Below, piece after piece: positions 56,573-64,000 of a DNA stretch of 64,000 nucleotides. The position numbers and the translations under genes were made by a program. The DNA comes from Rubrivivax sp. (GTDB lineage Bacteria; Pseudomonadota; Gammaproteobacteria; Burkholderiales; Burkholderiaceae_C), in contig JAHBZT010000004.1 in the NCBI GenBank assembly GCA_019635315.1, forward strand, positions 372,001 through 436,000, given 5' to 3'. Position 1 is the stretch's first letter. Every line of letters begins with the position of its first letter. The notes below the pieces were generated by a model. The model ran no database searches. It was given only the letters and a program-made list of their open reading frames with translations, and had not been told where the DNA came from.

Positions 56573-57270
56573 CGCCGGACCCTCGCGACGCTGCGCTGCA
56601 AGCGACCTGCCCCAGCGTGGCTGTGCCCCGTTTCGGGCGCCTGCCTCCGGCCGGGCAAGGCCAGCGTGTGCTGGTCGCGCGCAACGGCGTGTTCGTGGAG
56701 GTGACGCGGCCGTGGCTGCACAGCGTGCTCAAGCTTGCCGATTTGCCCGGCACGCCGCCGCTCCCGTACGGGGACATACGCGAGGGCATCGAGTTCTCCT
56801 TCGGCGTGATTCCCATTGCGATGCTGGACGAGTTCGTGGCACATGGCCGCGCCAAGCTGCCCAACGAGGTCGCGGGAGCGCTGATCTTCAGCAGCGCGTC
56901 GAACACGCTGCGCCTGCAGATGCACGAAGCGATCGACTCGGGGCCGGCCGGCGTTCGCTACCGCATGCCTATGCTGGCGCCGGACGAGTCACTGGCCGTC
57001 GACCTGCACACGCATGGGAGGCTGCCGGCGGTCTGGTCGAGCACCGACGACGCGGACGATCAAGGGGTGAAGGTGTGCGGGGTGTTCGGCAGCCTGCATC
57101 TGCGACGTCCGACTGCCGCGTTTCGGCTCGCGGTGAACGGATGCTTTAGGCCGCTTGCTCATCCGTGGCAGGTCGAGTCGTGCGAGCCCGAAGCCGTTGA
57201 TCTCGAAGGACGCTGTCCCACACTGGCCTCGATGGGTTTCGAGGAGATCGACAGTCGATGGAACACCTGA
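56569..57270 (+). CDS. PRTRC system protein A, JAB/MPN-like
   Basis: The product is 233 residues. The C-terminal half has a JAMM-type metal site: E in PNEVAGALIFS, HxH in LAVDLHTHGRLPAVW, and S..D..D in SSTDDADDQ. JAMM domains in bacteria remove ubiquitin-like tails or peptides, which fits with the ThiF protein encoded next. It overlaps protein B and ThiF. Confidence 0.9.
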   Translation: MTPDPRDAALQATCPSVAVPRFGRLPPAGQGQRVLVARNGVFVEVTRPWLHSVLKLADLPGTPPLPYGDIREGIEFSFGVIPIAMLDEFVAHGRAKLPNEVAGALIFSSASNTLRLQMHEAIDSGPAGVRYRMPMLAPDESLAVDLHTHGRLPAVWSSTDDADDQGVKVCGVFGSLHLRRPTAAFRLAVNGCFRPLAHPWQVESCEPEAVDLEGRCPTLASMGFEEIDSRWNT

Positions 57271-58097
57271 TCCAGACCGAACTGCTGTCGCGCCGGGTAT
57301 GTGTGCACTTGGTCGGGGTCGGCGGCAACGGCGCGCAGATGGCCGCATGCCTGGCGCGGCTGGACATCGCGATGCGGGCACTCGGCCATCCGGCCGGCCT
57401 TCATGTGACCGCGTTCGACGGTGACGATGTCAGTCCGGCCAACGTCGGTCGGCAGCTCTACAGCCCCTCCGACGTGGGACAGAACAAGGCGCTGCTCACG
57501 ATCAACCGGCTGAATCTCTTCTACGGCCTGGACTGGGCCGCGCGTCCGTGGCGCTACGAGCAGGCCCCGCACAACGAACCCGGACCGGACATCCTCGTTT
57601 CCTGCGTGGACAGCCGGGCCGCGCGCCGAGCGCTGCACGACGCGCTGTCCAGCCCTCGATGCGGCACGAGCTACTGGCTGGACCTGGGCAACACCGAATC
57701 GACCGCGCAGGCCGTGCTCGGCGAGCCCGCAGGGCGGGTTCGCCGTGATGCCGGTCCGCGGCTGCCCTGCGTCACCGAGCTCTTTCCCGAACTCCTGGAC
57801 GACCGGGTGAAGGAGGACAACGCGCCGTCGTGCTCGGTGCGCATGTCGCTGGCCTCGCAGGGCCTGTTCGTCAACGACACCGTCGTGCGCTTCGCGGCCC
57901 AGCTGTTGTACGAGCTCTTCTCGTGCGGAAGGCTCTCGGCGCACGGTGTCGTGATCAACCTGGGCAGCAAGCGCACGGGACCCATCGAAGTCAACCCCGA
58001 GGTGTGGCGCCGCTACGGCTTCGATCATTCCACGCTCGCGAAGATCAAGAGGCGACGCACGACGCGCAACAGCGAGCGCACGGCCGCGCCGGCGTGA
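57258..58097 (+). CDS. PRTRC system ThiF family (E1-like) protein
   Basis: The product is 279 residues. Rossmann motif VCVHLVGVGGNGAQMAACLA, the Asp of the nucleotide site in TAFDGDDVSPANVGRQLY, and the second LVSCVDSRAARRALHDAL strand match E1-like adenylating enzymes. A catalytic Cys may be in RLPCVTELFPELLDD. In the family the enzyme adenylates a C-terminal glycine of a small protein; the PRTRC partner has not been established. It is the last cassette gene. Confidence 0.92.
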   Translation: MEHLIQTELLSRRVCVHLVGVGGNGAQMAACLARLDIAMRALGHPAGLHVTAFDGDDVSPANVGRQLYSPSDVGQNKALLTINRLNLFYGLDWAARPWRYEQAPHNEPGPDILVSCVDSRAARRALHDALSSPRCGTSYWLDLGNTESTAQAVLGEPAGRVRRDAGPRLPCVTELFPELLDDRVKEDNAPSCSVRMSLASQGLFVNDTVVRFAAQLLYELFSCGRLSAHGVVINLGSKRTGPIEVNPEVWRRYGFDHSTLAKIKRRRTTRNSERTAAPA

Positions 58098-58129
58098 CGA
58101 CTGGGACGCCGCGCAAAAGGCCCAAGCGA

Positions 58130-58147
58130 CCGATCCGCGCGGATCGG
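58130..58147. terminator. perfect palindrome after the PRTRC cassette
   Basis: CCGATCCGCGCGGATCGG is an 18-bp perfect palindrome 32 bp past the ThiF stop. There is no T-run, so it may end the transcript with Rho or be a protein site. The rest of the gap 58098-58319 shows no gene. Confidence 0.35.
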
Positions 58148-58319
58148 AACTCGCTTTCCTCCCGGATTTCCGCTGGCGCGCGACGGCGACAGTCGCGAGC
58201 ATTTGGTGGCGTCACTGGCTCGGAGAGACACGCGAGAGCCTGCGCGGTAGGGCGAGGCTTGAAGAAGCCGATGTGACTTCGAGAATGACTCATCGCCTCG
58301 GACAACCGAAAGGAATGGA

Positions 58320-58604
58320 ATGACGTTTGCGGATCAGCTGCAGATCGCCGGATGGCTGCTCACGGTGGTGGGCCAGTTCCAAGTGGCGCTCAAGCAGCGA
58401 CAAGGGTTCATCACCTGGATCGCCGCGAATGCGGTCCTGATCGCGCTGTGTGCCCTCGTCGGGCTGTGGTGGAGCATCGGGATGTACGCGACCAACGTGG
58501 CCGTGTGTGTGTGGTCGTTTGTTCGGTGGAGCGCCGATGCGGCCGGCCCTCGACGCTTGTTTGCCAAGCGCACGCCGCGTTGGGGCGCGTCGCCATGGAG
58601 CTGA
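58320..58604 (+). CDS. small membrane protein, weakly PnuC-like
   Basis: The product is 94 residues with about three hydrophobic segments (AGWLLTVVGQFQVALKQRQG; AANAVLIALCALVGLWW; YATNVAVCVWSFVRW). The pattern resembles the first half of PnuC-type nicotinamide riboside carriers, but it is too short to be one. The start has AAAGGAA nearby. It overlaps the UvrD-like gene by 10 bp. Confidence 0.55.
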   Translation: MTFADQLQIAGWLLTVVGQFQVALKQRQGFITWIAANAVLIALCALVGLWWSIGMYATNVAVCVWSFVRWSADAAGPRRLFAKRTPRWGASPWS

Positions 58605-60043
58605 CCGAAGAGCAGACGCGCATCGTGCAGTCCGGCACTCGCCGACTCGCCGTGCAAGCCGGCGCAGGTGCGGCAAAGACGACGACGCTGTGCGCTTACG
58701 CCGAGGCGCGGCCCGGCGCCAGGGTGCTCTACCTGGCGTTCAACAAGGCAATCCAGCTCGAGGCCGCGGCCAGGATGCCGTCCAACGTCACGTCCCGCAC
58801 GACGCATTCAATCGCCTGGCGCAAGGCGAAGGAACTGTTCGGCGAGCGTGCGGGCGAGCGCGTCGGCAACACCTACCCTTCGACGGTATCCAACGCGTTC
58901 GGATGCGGGCCGTTGGTCGCTGCCGGGGCGCTGCAGGCCATCCAGCGCTGGTGCGGATCGCTGGAGCCGCAGATCGGTCTCGATCACGTCCCCCCCGACA
59001 TCGCGGCACGGCTGGCCGATCCCTCCGTGCTCGTGCGCGTGGCGCGCGAGGTATGGCTGCAGATGACCGATCCGCGCGAGCGGGAGATCAAGCTTCCCCA
59101 TGACGGCTACCTCAAGCTGTTCCAGATGGACCGGCCGGTGCTCCGCGGCTACGACGTGATCGCGGTCGATGAAGCGCAGGACCTGAATCCCTGCACGTTC
59201 GACATCGTCCGAGGGCAGGCCGCGTCGGTCGTGATGGTGGGCGACGCCGCGCAGGCGATCTACTCGTTCCGCGGCGCGACGAACGCGCTGGTCCTGTTCG
59301 ACGCGCAGGAGAGGCTGCCGCTGACGAGAAGCTTCCGGTTCGGGCGGGGCATTGCGGGCCTGGCCAACGCGTTGCTCTCTGCCTTCAAGGAAGGGTTCGA
59401 TCGCCCGCTCATCGGTGCGGGCCAGCCGCAGGAGACGCGGATGTCGATCGACACGCGACAGGCGTTCGCCGTGATCGCGCGCACCAACGCGGCCGTCTTC
59501 GAGGAAGCGGTCGGATTCCTTTCGCTGAACCGCCGCTATCACTTCGTCGGCGGGTCCGAGGGCTACAAGCTGGAGAAGATCCTCGACACCTACCACCTGT
59601 CGGTCGGCGCCCGGGGCCTCATGCGCGACGCCTACCTGCGCTCGTTCGCGTGCTTCGACGATCTGTGCGAACTTGCCGAGGAAGCGGAGGACCCGGAACT
59701 GAAGCACCTGGTGCGCGTCGTCCAGGACTATGGTCATCGCGTGCCGGCGTTGATCGACGAGATCAAGGCGCGGCACGTCGACGTGGGCAAGGAGGACTGG
59801 CGGCGGTTCGACGGGGTCTTCTTCAGCACCGCTCACAAGTCCAAAGGGCTGGAGTTCGAGCAGGTGTGGCTCGCCGACGACTTCCTGCGGTTCTTCGAGG
59901 ACGGTCGCGAACTGCGCGTGGACGAGGTCGAGCAGGAGGAAATCAACATCCTGTATGTCGCGCTGACGCGGGCAAGAGCAGCGATCCGCCTGTGCGCGAG
60001 CTTCGAGGAGTGGCTGCAGCACCGACGACTCATGCCCGAATAG
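58595..60043 (+). CDS. UvrD/Rep-like superfamily 1 helicase
   Basis: The product is 482 residues, shorter than UvrD (about 720). Q motif LTEEQTRIVQSG, Walker A variant AVQAGAGAAKTTTL (Ala in place of Gly before Lys), DEAQD box (IAVDEAQDLNP), motif III VMVGDAAQAIYSFRGA, motif V FFSTAHKSKGLEFEQVWL, and motif VI NILYVALTRARAAI. Subdomain insertions of UvrD are reduced, as in plasmid-encoded forms. It probably acts in replication or transfer of the element. Confidence 0.85.
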   Translation: MELTEEQTRIVQSGTRRLAVQAGAGAAKTTTLCAYAEARPGARVLYLAFNKAIQLEAAARMPSNVTSRTTHSIAWRKAKELFGERAGERVGNTYPSTVSNAFGCGPLVAAGALQAIQRWCGSLEPQIGLDHVPPDIAARLADPSVLVRVAREVWLQMTDPREREIKLPHDGYLKLFQMDRPVLRGYDVIAVDEAQDLNPCTFDIVRGQAASVVMVGDAAQAIYSFRGATNALVLFDAQERLPLTRSFRFGRGIAGLANALLSAFKEGFDRPLIGAGQPQETRMSIDTRQAFAVIARTNAAVFEEAVGFLSLNRRYHFVGGSEGYKLEKILDTYHLSVGARGLMRDAYLRSFACFDDLCELAEEAEDPELKHLVRVVQDYGHRVPALIDEIKARHVDVGKEDWRRFDGVFFSTAHKSKGLEFEQVWLADDFLRFFEDGRELRVDEVEQEEINILYVALTRARAAIRLCASFEEWLQHRRLMPE

Positions 60044-60105
60044 CGCAAGTTGACCATGCGATGCGGCGCGAGACGATGCAGCAATCGACGACTCGGAGGA
60101 GGTGC

Positions 60106-60459
60106 ATGGAACCGGCAAAGACAACGTGCGGCGACCAGGCCGCGGCGACAGCGGGGGCTGCTGCCATAGATGCCACGAGCGCAGTCAAGGGTCGGCCCGA
60201 AGCAGCAGTCGTGCTGCTCTCCGAACTGCCCCGAGGCCACGAGCTGCGCACATGTCCGCTGGGGGAAGTCGGCGCCGAATGCCGGAACAAGCGGGGCAAG
60301 GAATGGCGGAACGTCGCGCGCTGGCGCATCGCGGCGAACAGCTACGACGACCTGGGCCCATCGTGGACAGACACCACCGAGTTCCGCGTGCGGGCGGTGC
60401 CGAGAACACAGGTTTCCGGCAGCAGTCCGCGTTCCGAAGAAGGAGGGAACGGGTCTTGA
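60106..60459 (+). CDS. unknown small protein
   Basis: The product is 117 residues, with a low-complexity Ala/Thr start and a folded-looking second part (EWRNVARWRIAANSYDDLGP). The ATG is preceded by GGAGGAGG. No family is recognised. Its TGA overlaps the TTG of the next gene, starting a chain of coupled genes that runs to 62401. Confidence 0.55.
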   Translation: MEPAKTTCGDQAAATAGAAAIDATSAVKGRPEAAVVLLSELPRGHELRTCPLGEVGAECRNKRGKEWRNVARWRIAANSYDDLGPSWTDTTEFRVRAVPRTQVSGSSPRSEEGGNGS

Positions 60460-60920
60460 AGCCCTTCTTTCGCTTCTTGCGGCTGCACAGCCGCTCCCCG
60501 GACGCGAAGCCCGAGCAGCGCCGCGACGGCGTACTGGCTGTTGCGGCAATCAAGGAGGCAGCAGGCCTCGCGAGATTGCTGCTCGTCGACATGGGGCCTT
60601 GGGGCCGCAACGACGGGGCCAGTGTGACCAACGCCTTCGGGACGATCCTGCCCGCCGCTCATCGGTGGTTGATCGCCGGGTTCGGCGTGCCGCTCGCGGA
60701 CACCTTGGTCGTGGAGCTCGACAGCAGTGGCCACTTCGACCTGATCTGCGACCTGGCCGACGGGGCGGGCCCAAGGCACACGCCACTCATCGCCGGCCAG
60801 CACGCGTGTCCGCCTCGGTCGCGCGAAGCGTTCATCTGGTGGGCAGGCGATGTCGGGCGGGCGATGCTGCACACGGTCGATGCCGTGCGGGAAGGTGCGT
60901 GGGCCGGCGTGGAGGGTTGA
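60456..60920 (+). CDS. unknown protein, TTG start
   Basis: The product is 154 residues. TTG start at 60456 with AGGAGG upstream and a TTGA overlap with the previous stop. It has mixed alpha-beta sequence (RLLLVDMGPWGRNDGASVTN; LVVELDSSGHFDLICDLA). No family is recognised and no membrane segment is seen. Confidence 0.55.
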   Translation: MKPFFRFLRLHSRSPDAKPEQRRDGVLAVAAIKEAAGLARLLLVDMGPWGRNDGASVTNAFGTILPAAHRWLIAGFGVPLADTLVVELDSSGHFDLICDLADGAGPRHTPLIAGQHACPPRSREAFIWWAGDVGRAMLHTVDAVREGAWAGVEG

Positions 60921-60969
60921 TCGGCCGCGGTGCCGGGAGATCCTGAAGTCCACAGCACGGAGGTTCACC

Positions 60970-61554
60970 ATGGACATGAGGCATCCCGTCCGGAGCCTGA
61001 CCTGGGCCGTCATGCGCGCCATCGAACAGGATCTCGCCGGCGTCGACTCGCCGGCCGCCAACGACCTGCTGAACGCCGAAGCGGGTCGGATCACGGTCCG
61101 TCCTCGCATCGAGGATTGCTCGGTGGTGATGTTCACCCAGGTGTGGCGAGGGAGCGACCTCGGTTTCGAACGCGGCGGCGACAAGGAATGCGTCGACGCA
61201 GAGACCGTGGTCATCACGGGTCCCGCCGGCGATGCCTGCGTGTACGTGTCGACGCAGTTCCTCTATCGCGTCGGGCAACCGAACCGGAGGTTCTTCCTCG
61301 ACGTCGCGGCCCAGTGTATGCGAGGCAAGCGAGAGCGCTGCGTCTACGAAGGCCGGGACACCGAGGACCAGGAGGCCTTCGACTACGAGGTGGCGGGCGC
61401 GCTGGCGCGGGTGTGTGGTGCGGTGCGCATGATGGACGGCGAGGACGCCGGCCGAGTCGCGAACATGCTGCGAGACTGCATCGAGCACGTGGAGGCGGTC
61501 GGCCAAACCTCAGCGCCAGGCGAGGGCATGATTGCGCGGGCGAGTCGGGCATGA
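60970..61554 (+). CDS. unknown protein of the accessory operon
   Basis: The product is 194 residues, ATG preceded by GGAGG. It has VVITGPAGDACVYVSTQFLY and an acidic C-terminal helix set (YEVAGALARVCGAVRMMDGE). No family is recognised. Its TGA overlaps the next ATG. Confidence 0.6.
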   Translation: MDMRHPVRSLTWAVMRAIEQDLAGVDSPAANDLLNAEAGRITVRPRIEDCSVVMFTQVWRGSDLGFERGGDKECVDAETVVITGPAGDACVYVSTQFLYRVGQPNRRFFLDVAAQCMRGKRERCVYEGRDTEDQEAFDYEVAGALARVCGAVRMMDGEDAGRVANMLRDCIEHVEAVGQTSAPGEGMIARASRA

Positions 61555-61808
61555 CGACGAAGTCGACACGTCCCGTACGCCGGGAGACCTCGGCGCTGGT
61601 GCGCGACCGCGGGCTTCGCCCCGTGATCGTGACGGTGGTGGGCAGCGTCATCGAACTGCGGGCCAAGGGGCTGCGCACCACGAAGACGATCGATGTGGCG
61701 TGGTGCTACCGCGCTGCCGTGATGCAACGAGTGTCGCGCCAGCGGGTCGAGCGCGCGAAGGTCAAGCGGACTGTGGGCGCGCGAGCATCGGTGAAGGAAA
61801 GACGATGA
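61551..61808 (+). CDS. small basic protein
   Basis: The product is 85 residues, strongly basic (RPVIVTVVGSVIELRAKGLR; RQRVERAKVKRTVGA). It is coupled at both ends by ATGA overlaps. Charge suggests nucleic-acid binding; no family is recognised. Confidence 0.6.
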   Translation: MTTKSTRPVRRETSALVRDRGLRPVIVTVVGSVIELRAKGLRTTKTIDVAWCYRAAVMQRVSRQRVERAKVKRTVGARASVKERR

Positions 61809-62401
61809 ATGTAGGTAGGGGAGCGCTCGCAATGGCGTGCTGGACACGGGGAGTCGGTGCGATCACGGCGTCGCTGCTCGTCGGGCTGGCGCTGCTTCAG
61901 GCGCAGGCCCGCGCGCAGGACCGTCCGGCCGTCGCCGCGATCGCGCACGCGGGCGCGCATTTGCCGGAGCACGCCGCGCGGGGCGAGGTGACCGGCATCA
62001 GTGACGGGGACACGCTGTACCTGCAGGTGGAAGGAGCCCAGGTGCGCGTGCGGCTGGCGAGGATCGACGCGCCGGAAAAGAAGCAGGCGTTCGGCCGGCG
62101 CTCGGAACAGTCGCTGCGGGAACTGGTGTGGAAGCGCGTCGTCACCGCGAAGTGGCACCAGCTCGATCGCTACGGGCGACCGATCGCCGAGATCTTCGTC
62201 GACGAGTTCGACGTCAACGCGGAGCAGGTCCGCCGCGGCATGGCCTGGGTCTATCGCGCCTACTCGCGGGATCCCGAGCTCGTCCGGCTCGAGGAGGAAG
62301 CGCGGGCCGAGCGCCGGGGGCTCTGGGCGGAGCCGAACCCAGTGGCACCCTGGGTGTGGCGCAAGCAGCACTTGGCGACTGGGGACGTGTTGCCGCGCTG
62401 A
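61805..62401 (+). CDS. exported thermonuclease-like protein (SNase domain)
   Basis: The product is 198 residues. A signal-like segment (VGAITASLLVGLALLQAQAR) is followed by the SNase fold: GEVTGISDGDTLYLQVEG, VRLARIDAPEKKQAFG with Arg, Asp and Glu, YGRPIAEIFV with the second Arg, and EEEARAERRGLWAEP. All catalytic residues are visible. On conjugative elements such nucleases may act on entering or periplasmic DNA; the target here is unknown. Confidence 0.85.
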   Translation: MNVGRGALAMACWTRGVGAITASLLVGLALLQAQARAQDRPAVAAIAHAGAHLPEHAARGEVTGISDGDTLYLQVEGAQVRVRLARIDAPEKKQAFGRRSEQSLRELVWKRVVTAKWHQLDRYGRPIAEIFVDEFDVNAEQVRRGMAWVYRAYSRDPELVRLEEEARAERRGLWAEPNPVAPWVWRKQHLATGDVLPR

Positions 62402-62446
62402 ACGAGCCGGCGATGCGTGGAGCTTGTTGGCTGAAGGGAGACGAAG

Positions 62447-63226
62447 ATGAAGTCCATGTGGGTCGTCATGGTCGCGGTCGTCGCGTTCGGCGGCTGGCGG
62501 TTGGCGGAAGCGCAGCCGGCGGCGCCCATCGAACAGCAGGTTGTGCTGAACGACGACGCTGCCAGGGTGCTCAAAGATCTGAACCCGGAGCGCCTTCGGC
62601 TGACCGCGCGACGCTACTCGAGCAGCTCGGCCGCCGAGGAGTCCTACAAGCGGCTGGAGGGCGCACTCGCCGATCTCGCCGAGAGCCGCGGCGTGCGCAG
62701 CGCGGGGAACGGCGGCGAAGCGACCCTGCTCGCGGAGATCGACTCGACGTTTTACGTCTACACCAACCGGTTCAATGCCCGGCTGGTGCGGCTCACCGAG
62801 TACACCGAGGCGCAAACGGCGAGCGCCACAGGAGGCCCATCCGTCGCGGCTGACAAGCCGGTCGACGTCTTGCGGATCGCCGCCGGCGCGCTCGGCATCG
62901 TGCGCGGCTGGATCTCGCCGTCCTTCGGCAGCTACATGATGGCCGGCGGCGCGGCCCCTGCGCTGTTCGGCTCCGGGGATGCGCCGCGTCGGCTGTTCGT
63001 CGCCGGCCGAGAGCGCTACGAGCGTGGCGAGCAGGAGGTCAACACCAGGGTTAGGATCCTGCGTGACGGCACGGTTGTGGCGGCATTCTCGGTGCGCTGC
63101 TGGACGCAAGGCGATGCGCCGCCTTTTCGGATCGACGAGCTCGTGTCCGCCAACTGGACCGAGGTTCTGAGCCAGCTGGGAGCGCCGCCGGCGTCCGGTG
63201 GCGGGAAGGCGCCACAAAACGAGTGA
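62447..63226 (+). CDS. exported protein of unknown function
   Basis: The product is 259 residues with a signal peptide (MWVVMVAVVAFGGWRLAEAQ). The mature part has a long helix region and a C-terminal beta part (RLFVAGRERYERGEQEVNTR; DGTVVAAFSVRCW). No family is recognised. It follows the secreted nuclease by 45 bp and probably works in the same compartment. Confidence 0.6.
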   Translation: MKSMWVVMVAVVAFGGWRLAEAQPAAPIEQQVVLNDDAARVLKDLNPERLRLTARRYSSSSAAEESYKRLEGALADLAESRGVRSAGNGGEATLLAEIDSTFYVYTNRFNARLVRLTEYTEAQTASATGGPSVAADKPVDVLRIAAGALGIVRGWISPSFGSYMMAGGAAPALFGSGDAPRRLFVAGRERYERGEQEVNTRVRILRDGTVVAAFSVRCWTQGDAPPFRIDELVSANWTEVLSQLGAPPASGGGKAPQNE

Positions 63227-63285
63227 CGCGCGCGGAAAGTCGGCCGTCACCCCTAGCGTGACCTCGGCCGCCGGGAAGAGACGGC

Positions 63286-63316
63286 AGAAAAGAAAAAACC
63301 CCGGCAAGCCGGGGTT
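63286..63316 (-). terminator. intrinsic terminator of the right-hand minus-strand genes
   Basis: CCCCGG-caa-GCCGGGG forms a tight hairpin; on the minus strand it is followed by TTTTTTCTTTT. It begins right at the stop of the gene 63316-63534 and is the best Rho-independent terminator in the window. Confidence 0.8.
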
Positions 63317-63534
63317 CAAGTCTTGGAGCGAGCTTCTTTGCGACCTCCGAAGTCGGGGAAGAGCGGGTGCCGCGGCGGATGATCCATCGCGGCTCTCTCG
63401 CGCAACCTGCTGCAGTAGGCCAGGACCATGACAGAAGTCCCCCAGACCGTGAGCGCCAGCCAGGCGATCGCCAGTCCGGCCAAGTCAGGGTCAGTGTTGA
63501 GGGCGCTTGCCACGGATTCCAGAAGTGCTTGCAT
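63316..63534 (-). CDS. small single-span membrane protein
   Basis: The product is 72 residues with one membrane segment (AIAWLALTVWGTSVMVLAYC) and a basic C-terminus. It overlaps the upstream small membrane gene by 44 bp. Adjacent small membrane proteins like these are common at the start of conjugation gene sets, but no family is recognised. Confidence 0.5.
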   Translation of the reverse strand: MQALLESVASALNTDPDLAGLAIAWLALTVWGTSVMVLAYCSRLRERAAMDHPPRHPLFPDFGGRKEARSKT

Positions 63535-63808
63535 GTCGCTGCTCCTCGGGCTCTTGCGAGCCCTTCTTCTCCTCGATGCTGAGGAGAATGACGGCCAGGG
63601 TCTGAGCGACCAGCCAGCCGACCACCACGATGACCATGTAGGCCAGCGAGCCCTTGGCGAAGCCAAGGTATGCGTTCGCTGCCGCCAAGATCCACGACGC
63701 CTTCTTCAGCGCATCGGCTGCGCTGATGCGGGCCTCCTTGTTGAAGAAGATCGTGAGGCGACGGCGCTGCTCGACCTTGAGTCGAGCACGTTCGGTGCGA
63801 GGTGCCAT
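63491..63808 (-). CDS. small two-span membrane protein
   Basis: The product is 105 residues. A basic N-terminal helix (RARLKVEQRRRLTIFFNKEA) is followed by two hydrophobic segments (ASWILAAANAYLGFAKG; YMVIVVVGWLVAQTLAVILL). A strong stem-loop (63847-63879) ends 38 nt before its start. No family is recognised. Confidence 0.55.
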   Translation of the reverse strand: MAPRTERARLKVEQRRRLTIFFNKEARISAADALKKASWILAAANAYLGFAKGSLAYMVIVVVGWLVAQTLAVILLSIEEKKGSQEPEEQRHASTSGIRGKRPQH

Positions 63809-63846
63809 ACGAGACGTCCTTTCTTGTTGTCGAAGAGAGCGCCTCC

Positions 63847-63879
63847 ACCCGACCGGGGAATGGTGCGCCCCGCTCGGGT
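63847..63879 (-). promoter_or_regulatory. GC-rich leader stem-loop
   Basis: ACCCGACCGGGG and CCCCGCTCGGGT pair in 11 of 12 positions over a 9-nt loop. It shares the GGGGAATGG loop side with the hairpin before radC. Confidence 0.5.
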
Positions 63880-63926
63880 TCTGAGAATGCAGGTGTCGCA
63901 CACCTGCGTGATTCGCGGCCACTGTC

Positions 63927-64000
63927 TCAGGCCGCCGCTCGCACCGGTTCTGCGGGCGTGAGCCACGGCGCCAGGTACTCCTGGGTGGCCGTGGAACCGA
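63927..64000 (-). CDS. C-terminal end of an unidentified gene (cut by window edge)
   Basis: On the minus strand a frame is open from the edge to TGA at 63927-63929 and reads TATQEYLAPWLTPAEPVRAA at its end. It is too short to identify. Its direction and 119-bp distance suggest it precedes the small membrane genes in one transcript. Confidence 0.35.
   Translation of the reverse strand, partial: GSTATQEYLAPWLTPAEPVRAAA

Noticed and set aside
58320-58604. Calling the small membrane protein a PnuC transporter.
   Set aside because: It has only about three membrane segments and less than half the family length.

Overview
GC-rich, densely coded DNA that most likely comes from a betaproteobacterium of the Burkholderiales type. 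This is an inference from composition, codon choice, and the PRTRC, mer and KlcA gene families, not from a marker gene. No rRNA, tRNA or CRISPR array was seen. Positions 1 to about 1700 look like ordinary chromosome: the end of a PucR-type regulator, a GntR/FCD regulator, and a frame-broken FixH/YtkA-like gene. At 1719 a tyrosine integrase with a DUF4224 partner marks the probable left end of a large integrated element that runs past the right edge of the window.

The element backbone, left to right: a second large tyrosine recombinase with a partner gene (3745-6913). A roughly 1660-residue adenine-methyltransferase/helicase fusion (7398-12389). A sensory block with two histidine kinases, two response regulators, a CPBP membrane protease, a TonB-dependent receptor and an ABC-type binding protein (12804-20876). 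A degenerate recombinase and a DUF1173 protein. A small minus-strand cluster with a predicted nuclease (23124-24763). A DNA-processing block of XPB-like helicase, DinG-like helicase, Gp3-like factor and SbcD-like phosphoesterase (24915-32223). A pair of predicted nucleases (32382-34483). An SbcC-like ATPase gene.

That sbcC-like gene is split by a 12 kb transposon (about 34965-46941) with imperfect terminal inverted repeats. The transposon carries merR-TPCA, a second complete sbcC-like gene, a small ORF, and a Tn554/RIT-type set of three tyrosine recombinases with two accessory proteins. Removing 34962-46944 restores an 832-codon frame, close to the 826 residues of the transposon-borne copy.

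Right of the transposon lie minus-strand small genes with RadC and the antirestriction protein KlcA/ArdB (49593-51509). Next is a complete PRTRC cassette (ParB, E, C, F, B, A, ThiF) with two extra coupled ORFs (52035-58097). A run of tightly coupled accessory genes follows, including a UvrD-like helicase and a secreted nuclease (58320-63226). The window ends with small membrane proteins on the minus strand.

Three copies of a conserved bipartite element (3369-3531, 12640-12785, 51710-51860) lie in one orientation 200-250 bp upstream of minus-strand genes. Two of those genes are probable antirestriction genes. In every copy a local hairpin of different sequence sits at the same place. The best hypothesis is a family of structured leaders or single-stranded-DNA promoters for genes expressed early after transfer. 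This and the transposon carrying a homologue of its own target gene are the two strongest novelties.
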